Translations under genes and position numbers: made by a program
Assembly: GCF_021391495.1 (NCBI RefSeq)
Contig: NZ_CP090063.1
Span: forward strand, 3,534,001-3,598,000
From: Amycolatopsis acidiphila
GTDB lineage: Bacteria > Actinomycetota > Actinomycetes > Mycobacteriales > Pseudonocardiaceae
Direction: 5' to 3'
Length of the DNA stretch: 64,000 nt
In this document: one piece after another, positions 58,931-64,000 of the stretch
How positions within the stretch are numbered: position 1 is the stretch's first letter
Layout of the letters: every line of letters starts with the position of its first letter
Notes under the pieces: generated by a model
What the model saw: the letters and a program-made list of their open reading frames with translations, nothing else
Told to the model about the DNA's origin: nothing
Database searches by the model: none

Positions 58931-60547
58931 ATGAGCACACCTACTTTCACCGAACTCGGTCTGCCCAAGACACTTGCCGACGCGCTGGCCGGGCAGGGCG
59001 TCACCAGCCCGTTCCCCATCCAGGCCGCCACGCTGCCGCATTCGCTCGCGGGCCGGGACGTCCTCGGCCGCGGCCGCACCGGCTCCGGCAAGACCTACGG
59101 TTTCGTGCTGCCCGTGCTGGCCCGGCTCGCGGCCGCCCCGGTGCGGCGCCGTTCCGGCCGCCCGCGTGCGCTGATCCTCGCGCCGACCCGCGAGCTGGCC
59201 ACCCAGATCGAGAGCTCGATCCTGCCGCTGGCCAAGCCGCTCGGCCTCGAGGTCACCACGATCTTCGGCGGGGTCAGCGCCAACCCCCAGATCTCCCGGC
59301 TGCGTGGCGGCGTCGACATCGTCGTCGCCTGCCCGGGGCGGCTGGCCGACCACATGCGTTCGGGTGCGGTGGGGCTCGACGCCGTCGAGATCACCGTGCT
59401 CGACGAGGCCGACCACATGGCCGACCTCGGCTTCCTGCCCGAAGTCCGGCGCATCATGGCGGCCACTCCCGCGGGCGGCCAGCGGCTGCTGTTCTCCGCC
59501 ACCCTCGACGCGGGGGTCGATGTGCTGGTCAAGCGCTTCATGAACGACCCGGTCACGCACAGCGTGGACCCGGCGCGGTCGCCGGTGTCGACCATGACGC
59601 ACCACGTGCTGCACCTGGAGGAGACCCACCGGCTGCCGGTGCTGGTCGATCTCACCGCGGCGCCCGGCCGCACGCTCGTGTTCACCCGGACGAAGCACCG
59701 CGCGAAGCAGTTGACGCGCAAGCTCCTCGCCTCCGGCGTCCCGGCCGTCGAACTGCACGGCAACCTCGGGCAGACGGCGCGGACGCGCAACCTGGAGGCG
59801 TTCTCGTCCGGAGCGGTGGAGACGCTGGTGGCGACCGACATCGCGGCCCGCGGCATCCACGTCGACGACGTCACGCTCGTCATCCACGCGGACCCGCCGG
59901 TCGAGCACAAGGCGTACCTGCACCGGTCCGGGCGCACGGCGCGAGCCGGGGCGTCGGGCACCGTGGTCACCCTGATGACCGACGAGCAGGTCGCCGACGT
60001 CCGCGACCTGACCCGCAAGGCGGGAATCAAGCCGACCACGACGCAGCTCGGCCCCGGCCACCCGCTGCTGTCCGAGCTGGCGCCGGGGGAGCGGGCGTTC
60101 ACCGCGCCGCCGCGGCGGCCGACCGTGGAGACGCGGTCGAAGAAGCCCACCGCGAAGGGCGCGGCGCCGTCGCGTGACGAGGACCGCACGACCGGCCGGG
60201 GCCGCGGTGGCCGCGGCCGGGGCGCGCCCGGTGGTGCCCGTGACGCCCGGCGTGGTGCCGCGGAAGGCCGGTCCCGTCAGTCCCGGACCGACGAGAACCG
60301 TGGCGCGTCCGCCGGTCAGGGCCGCCGCTCGGCCGACGGCGCCGGACGTCGCGAGGGTGGTGCCGGGAAGTCCGGCACGTCTCGGAATGGCCAGGCCCGT
60401 GGCGGTGCCGGCGAGTCCGAGCCGCGCCGCTCCGGTGCCGCGAAGTCCCAGTCGGGCCAGAAATCCGCCGGTGGTGCTCCCGCCCGCCGCGGCGGTGTCG
60501 CCGCTTTCTCGGCCGGCGCCCGCGCCGGTTCCCGCCGCTCCCGCTGA
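58931..60547 (+). CDS. DEAD-box RNA helicase with Arg/Gly-rich tail
   Basis: A 538-residue DEAD-box helicase of the RhlE/CsdA type. Q motif FPIQAATLP, motif I GRTGSGKT (48-55), APTRELA, DEAD, SAT, and motif VI HRSGRTARAG are intact. After about residue 400 the protein becomes a low-complexity, RGG-like basic tail (GRGRGGRGRGAPGG) that should bind RNA and may drive condensate formation. It remodels structured RNA in ribosome assembly or mRNA decay. Unrelated to the catabolic genes. Confidence 0.93.
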   Translation: MSTPTFTELGLPKTLADALAGQGVTSPFPIQAATLPHSLAGRDVLGRGRTGSGKTYGFVLPVLARLAAAPVRRRSGRPRALILAPTRELATQIESSILPLAKPLGLEVTTIFGGVSANPQISRLRGGVDIVVACPGRLADHMRSGAVGLDAVEITVLDEADHMADLGFLPEVRRIMAATPAGGQRLLFSATLDAGVDVLVKRFMNDPVTHSVDPARSPVSTMTHHVLHLEETHRLPVLVDLTAAPGRTLVFTRTKHRAKQLTRKLLASGVPAVELHGNLGQTARTRNLEAFSSGAVETLVATDIAARGIHVDDVTLVIHADPPVEHKAYLHRSGRTARAGASGTVVTLMTDEQVADVRDLTRKAGIKPTTTQLGPGHPLLSELAPGERAFTAPPRRPTVETRSKKPTAKGAAPSRDEDRTTGRGRGGRGRGAPGGARDARRGAAEGRSRQSRTDENRGASAGQGRRSADGAGRREGGAGKSGTSRNGQARGGAGESEPRRSGAAKSQSGQKSAGGAPARRGGVAAFSAGARAGSRRSR

Positions 60548-60584
60548 CCGCCCCCAGACTGCTCGTGCCGGGGACCGGCTCCTC

Positions 60585-61793
60585 CTACCGCTGATCAGCA
60601 CCGGTGGGGAGGGTGAGGCGCAGGACGGCGCCACCGGTCGGTGCGTTCTGCGCGGAGACCGTCCCGCCGTGGCGGGCGGTGATTTCGCTGACCAGGGCGA
60701 GCCCGAGTCCGTAGCGGCGCCGGCCGGTCACTTCGGCTGGACCGGAGGCGAAGCGGGCGAACAGGGTCGGCATGATCGCGGGGTCGATGCCGGGGCCGTC
60801 GTCGGTGACCGTGAGCGTGACGTGTTTGGCGGACGGGTGCACGGCGATGGTCACGCTGCTGCGGGCGTGGCGTAGTGCGTTGTCGAGCAACGCGGTCACG
60901 GCGCGCCGCAGGGCTACCGCCGCGCCGGCGACGGGGGCAGGTGCGCTGTCGGCAAGATCGAGGTCGACGCCTTGTTCTGTGGCGGCGGGGCGCGCGGCGG
61001 ACACGGCGTCCCGGACGACGCTGGTGAGGTCGACTCGCTCGTGCGGGTGGTCCTGGCGAGGGTCGGCGGCAAGCAGGAGGTCCTCGAGGATATCGGTGAG
61101 CTGGCGGGTGTCGCTGACGAGTTCGTCCACTTCGGACTTGAGCGGGGTGTTCGCGGCGTGGCGTTGCAGGAGCTGGGCCCGGGTGCTGAGGAGGGTGAGC
61201 GGGGTGCGCAGCTCGTGCCCGGCGTCGGCGACGAACCGGCGCTGCAGGGACAGTGCGGTTGCCAGGGGCACGAGCGCGCGCCGGCCGGACCACACGCCTG
61301 CGGCGGCGGCGAGTACCAGGCCCACCGTACCGGTCACCAGCAGGGCCTTGAGCAGGCGTCCACGCTCGACGTGTGCCGGGCGCAGGTCGAGCACGGCCTG
61401 CACGACTTCGTCGCCGCGCCGTTGGGTCAGCGTCCGGTATTCGCCGTGCTGCACCGAAATATCGGACGTACGCGATGCACCGTCGGCCTCGGTCGCGGCG
61501 ATCGCCCCGCGATCCAGGGCTCCGGGCGGCAACCCGGGCCCGATGTCGAGACGCCCGCCGCGTTCGATGGCCAGCCACACGCCCGCCGGTGGGTCGGTGA
61601 CGTCATCGGTCCGCTCCACGGTGGTGGTGAGCATGGTGCTCTGCTCGGCTTCCTGACTGCGCAGCACCATGAGCACCGAGACACCGCACAGCACGCCGAC
61701 GGTGATCGCCACCGCCAGCGCCGACTGCAGACCGGCGGCCAGCGCGGTGCGGCGGAGCAGCCTGGCTTCGGGGACGGACGTGCCGTGGCTCAC
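60585..61793 (-). CDS. Sensor histidine kinase
   Basis: A 402-residue membrane kinase. Transmembrane segments at about 19-43 and 147-168 flank a roughly 100-residue extracytoplasmic sensor region. The phospho-acceptor is H193 in VADAGHELRTPLTLL; the ATP lid region has LLDNALRHARSS, DDGPGIDP and RRYGLGLALVSEI. It has no HAMP domain of normal length between TM2 and the H-box. GTG/ATG overlap with the upstream response regulator (61790-61793) makes a cognate pair. Confidence 0.92.
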   Translation of the reverse strand: MSHGTSVPEARLLRRTALAAGLQSALAVAITVGVLCGVSVLMVLRSQEAEQSTMLTTTVERTDDVTDPPAGVWLAIERGGRLDIGPGLPPGALDRGAIAATEADGASRTSDISVQHGEYRTLTQRRGDEVVQAVLDLRPAHVERGRLLKALLVTGTVGLVLAAAAGVWSGRRALVPLATALSLQRRFVADAGHELRTPLTLLSTRAQLLQRHAANTPLKSEVDELVSDTRQLTDILEDLLLAADPRQDHPHERVDLTSVVRDAVSAARPAATEQGVDLDLADSAPAPVAGAAVALRRAVTALLDNALRHARSSVTIAVHPSAKHVTLTVTDDGPGIDPAIMPTLFARFASGPAEVTGRRRYGLGLALVSEITARHGGTVSAQNAPTGGAVLRLTLPTGADQR

Positions 61794-62467
61794 GCGGCCC
61801 GGCCGAGCTGGTATCCGCGTCCGCGCACGGTGTCGATGATCTTGCGGCCGAGCTTGCGCCGGAGGTAGTGGACGTAGGTGTCGACCACGGCCTCGTGCTC
61901 GGCGTCGTCGAACACCAGCGACAGCAGACGGTCTCGGGAGAACACGTGCCGGGGACGGGTCGCGAGCAGCGCGAGCAGGGCGGACTCCCGTTCGGACAGC
62001 CGGACCGGTTCGGCACCGTCCCGGCTGACCAGGCGCGTGTCGAGATCGAGCCGGCCGCCGGGCAGCGGCAGGGCGCGCGCGGTGTCCAGGTGCCGACGGC
62101 GCAGGGCACGCAGCCGCGCGAGCAACTCGTCGATGTCGAACGGTTTCGCGAGGTAGTCCTCGGCGCCGGCGTCGAGCCCGACCACGCGGTCGGCGGGGTT
62201 GCCGAGTGCGGAGAGGATCAGCGTGGGTGTCACCACCCCGCGGCCGCGCAGCCGCGCGAGCAGGTCCAGCCCGTCGACGGCGGGCAGCCCGCGGTCGAGC
62301 AGCAGCACGTCGTAGCCGCGGGTGAGTCCCAGGTGGAGGCCGCGCTGGCCGTCGGCGGCCTCGTCGACCTCGTAGCCCTCCTCGGCCAGCAGCCGGGTGA
62401 GCATGGCCAGCAGCTGCGGGTCGTCCTCGACCACCAGTACCCGTGGGGCCGTCTCCGGGCCGTTCAT
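61790..62467 (-). CDS. OmpR-family response regulator
   Basis: A 225-residue response regulator. The receiver has the acidic pair in VLVVEDDPQLL, phospho-acceptor D58 in LLLDRGLP and Lys in YLAKPFD; the C-terminal winged helix has LSERESALLALLATRP and VDTYVHYLRRKLG. Partner of the kinase at 60585. Given the neighbouring ApbE and FMN-binding genes (overlapping or close, same strand), it probably controls that redox unit. Confidence 0.92.
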   Translation of the reverse strand: MNGPETAPRVLVVEDDPQLLAMLTRLLAEEGYEVDEAADGQRGLHLGLTRGYDVLLLDRGLPAVDGLDLLARLRGRGVVTPTLILSALGNPADRVVGLDAGAEDYLAKPFDIDELLARLRALRRRHLDTARALPLPGGRLDLDTRLVSRDGAEPVRLSERESALLALLATRPRHVFSRDRLLSLVFDDAEHEAVVDTYVHYLRRKLGRKIIDTVRGRGYQLGRAA

Positions 62468-63192
62468 GACGCCATTGTGCCTGGTGGGACCAGCAGGTCG
62501 GCCAGCGCGGGCGAGCGGTGCACCCGGCGTCCGGCGTCGATGGCGTGCACCAGGCAGCCAGGCTGGGCCGCCGCCCAGGCGATCCCGTCGCGACCGAGGG
62601 CGAAGGCGGCTGTGGAGACGGCGTCGGCGGTGGTGAGGTCTGCGGTGACGACGGTGAGGCTGACCAGCTCGCGCGCGGGAAGTCCGGTGCGGCCGTCGAT
62701 GATGTGCTCGCCGCGTTCGTAGCTGCCGGAGGTCGCGACGGCGAGGTCCCGGACCGCGAGCACGGCGCACACCGCCATCGGCTGGTCGGGGTGGCGGATG
62801 CCGACCGACCAGGTGCGGCCCGTCGCGATCACGTCACCACCGGCGTTGAGGCAGAACTCGGCCACCCCGGCGGCACGCAGGAGGTCGGCCGCGCGCTGCG
62901 CCGCCCAGCCTTTGACGACGCCGGAAGGATCGAAACCGCGCCCGGGCAAGCGGGCGCGGAAGGCTCCGCCGGTCAGCCGTTCGTAGGTCCGGCACAACTC
63001 CAGGATCTCTCCCATCTCGGCGCTGTGCGGCCCGGCGGGATCGAACCGGGCGACCTCGCTGTGGTCGCGGAACGGGCTGAACCGCCGGTCCACCTCGTGC
63101 AGCCAGGCGAACGCCTGCTCGGCGGCGTCCACCTCGCCACGCGGAAGGTCGAGTGAGATGGGCAGGCCCATGATCTGGCGCACCAGACGCAT
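62464..63192 (-). CDS. apbE: FAD:protein FMN transferase (ApbE)
   Basis: A 242-residue ApbE: FDPSGVVKGWAAQRAADLL, LNAGGDVIATG and LTTADAVSTAAFALG with the metal-binding Asp/Thr. It attaches FMN covalently to a Thr in SGA-T motifs of target proteins; the next gene (63192) has exactly such a motif (VSGATATS), so it is the likely substrate. Start ATG 63192 shares one base with the upstream stop; TTG 63195 is an alternative. No signal peptide is obvious, unlike many exported ApbE proteins. Confidence 0.9.
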   Translation of the reverse strand: MRLVRQIMGLPISLDLPRGEVDAAEQAFAWLHEVDRRFSPFRDHSEVARFDPAGPHSAEMGEILELCRTYERLTGGAFRARLPGRGFDPSGVVKGWAAQRAADLLRAAGVAEFCLNAGGDVIATGRTWSVGIRHPDQPMAVCAVLAVRDLAVATSGSYERGEHIIDGRTGLPARELVSLTVVTADLTTADAVSTAAFALGRDGIAWAAAQPGCLVHAIDAGRRVHRSPALADLLVPPGTMAS

Positions 63193-63617
63193 CAATGCCC
63201 CTTCGCGTCCAAGGCGCCCTGCAGGGACTGGGCGTAGGCGTCGCTGGTCGCGGTGGCGCCGGAGACGGTGTCGATGTGCGCGCTCTGCGCCTGCAGGACT
63301 TCCTCGCGCAGCGTCGGCGCGGCGGCGTTTGCGATGCGCTGGCTGTGCCGGTCGCCGGGTTCGTCGATCAGGGCGACATCGGCGATCCGGGTACCGGTGA
63401 AGGTCACGCGGACCTGGTAGGGGCCGTAGTCGCTGTCGACCACCGGACCGTCCACAACCGGCTGTCCACCGGGGACCGGTGGGGCGGAGGAGGTGGACGG
63501 GGCGGCAGGAGGCGCCGGGGACGCGAGGGGTTGCACGAGGGCGTGCGTCGATTGGTAACGCAGCAACGGCAGGGCGGCTGCGATGCCCAGCAGCGCCACG
63601 ACGAGGGTTCTGCGCAT
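63192..63617 (-). CDS. Membrane-anchored FMN-binding-domain protein (flavinylation target)
   Basis: A 141-residue protein. An N-terminal signal-anchor (RRTLVVALLGIAAALPLL) is followed by a Pro/Ala/Ser-rich linker of about 35 residues and a small FMN_bind domain ending IDTVSGATATSDAYAQSL. SGATATS matches the ApbE flavinylation motif, so FMN is probably bound covalently on the outer side of the membrane. ATG 63617 has GGAG 6 nt upstream. Confidence 0.9.
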   Translation of the reverse strand: MRRTLVVALLGIAAALPLLRYQSTHALVQPLASPAPPAAPSTSSAPPVPGGQPVVDGPVVDSDYGPYQVRVTFTGTRIADVALIDEPGDRHSQRIANAAAPTLREEVLQAQSAHIDTVSGATATSDAYAQSLQGALDAKGH

Positions 63618-63628
63618 CAGGGCTCCAT

Positions 63629-64000
63629 TCACGCGGCGAAGGCGAAGCGTTCGGTGTGGCACTGCTCCGCGGGCACGGCCAGTTCGGTGAGCGTGCGCCG
63701 GACCGCGTCCGTCATCCCGGGCGGCCCGCACAGGTAGACGTCGCGGCGGCGGACGTCGGGCACCATCGCGTGGAGGTGCCGGGGGCCCAGCACCGGGCCG
63801 AAGCGGCCGACCCCGGTGGACGGCCCGAGGACGAGGAACATGCGGGCGCTGCACCGGGAGGCCAGCCGCCGCAGCTCGTCGGCGAGCACGGCGCTGTCGG
63901 CGGTACTCGCCCGGTAGATCAGGGCGATGTCGTCGCGTTGGCGGGCGAACTCCTCCAGCAGCGCCCGCACCGGTGTCACCCCGACGCCGCCGGCGATCAG
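63629..64000 (-). CDS. NAD(P)-binding reductase C-terminal part (cut by window edge)
   Basis: The frame stays open to the window end and reads LIAGGVGVTPVRALLEEFAR, DIALIYRASTADSAVLADEL and RRRDVYLCGPPGMTDAVRRT before the C-terminal TERFAFAA. These are the NAD-binding motifs of ferredoxin-NADP-reductase-like proteins; with an FMN-binding partner it is likely a ferric-reductase-like membrane protein. The flavin and membrane parts lie outside the window. Confidence 0.8.
   Translation of the reverse strand: MIAGGVGVTPVRALLEEFARQRDDIALIYRASTADSAVLADELRRLASRCSARMFLVLGPSTGVGRFGPVLGPRHLHAMVPDVRRRDVYLCGPPGMTDAVRRTLTELAVPAEQCHTERFAFAA

Noticed and set aside
1..64000. CRISPR arrays, tRNA/rRNA genes, transposases or integrases
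   Set aside because: No regularly spaced repeats, cloverleaf-like sequences or recognisable transposase/integrase motifs were seen on reading through the window.

Overview
The window is high-GC actinomycete DNA. Frequent GTG starts, 4-bp ATGA/GTGA gene overlaps, three LLM-type (F420/flavin) oxidoreductases, an NDMA-type alcohol dehydrogenase and lipid-transfer-type thiolases suggest a Pseudonocardiaceae genome (Amycolatopsis-like), but the genus is an inference. About 46 kb is one catabolic super-cluster; the rest is a decarboxylase/monooxygenase island and a few housekeeping or redox genes. No rRNA, tRNA, CRISPR array or intact insertion sequence was recognised.

Region 1 (1-46.5 kb) holds divergent, translationally coupled operons. 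A minus-strand operon (about 24.4 down to 14.7 kb) encodes a small unknown protein, a thiolase-like/DUF35 pair, a two-subunit Rieske oxygenase, an acyl-CoA ligase, a crotonase, a CaiB CoA-transferase, an acyl-CoA dehydrogenase and an aldehyde dehydrogenase. The divergent plus-strand operon (24.6-31.9 kb) encodes a C-C hydrolase, a hydratase and a pyruvate-type aldolase (the lower half of a meta-cleavage route), then an acyl-CoA dehydrogenase pair, a thiolase-like protein and a second ligase. A third operon (35.7-43.5 kb) encodes aldehyde and alcohol dehydrogenases, a CYP124/125-like P450 with its own ferredoxin and reductase, a crotonase, a DUF35 protein, an MFE-2-like SDR and a small unknown protein. 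Together they look able to oxidise a methyl-branched side chain (P450, ADH, ALDH, ligase, ACAD, MaoC/crotonase, SDR, thiolase/aldolase) and open an oxygenated ring, as in steroid-like, terpenoid or alkyl-aromatic catabolism. No ring-cleaving extradiol dioxygenase is in the window, and the substrate is not identifiable from sequence alone.

The strongest unexplained signal is a recurring 17-20 bp imperfect palindrome (roughly GTGACAnnnnTGTCAGAA, one half much better conserved) found in nearly every promoter gap from 0.25 to 35.7 kb and not seen in promoter gaps after about 46 kb. It probably marks one regulon. A single-chain protein with two TetR domains (33.3-34.7 kb) is the obvious candidate regulator. 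A tannase-like/PKD gene at 7.2-9.3 kb is split by an in-frame TAA.

Region 2 (46.8-50.1 kb) has a formate/nitrite-family transporter, a formaldehyde-dehydrogenase-like Zn enzyme, an unknown protein and decayed fragments (NrfD-like and GntR-like). Region 3 (50.1-58.5 kb) is a second catabolic island: UbiX, an aromatic-acid MFS transporter and a UbiD-family decarboxylase; then LysR, a flavin reductase, a cupin, an HpaB-type monooxygenase, DUF2848 and GntR. This suggests uptake, non-oxidative decarboxylation and FADH2-dependent hydroxylation of an aromatic or heteroaromatic acid. Region 4 (58.9-64 kb) has a DEAD-box RNA helicase with an Arg/Gly-rich tail behind a long leader, a histidine kinase/response regulator pair, ApbE, a membrane-anchored FMN-binding protein with a flavinylation motif, and a truncated NAD-binding reductase: a probable flavin-based extracytoplasmic electron-transfer unit.
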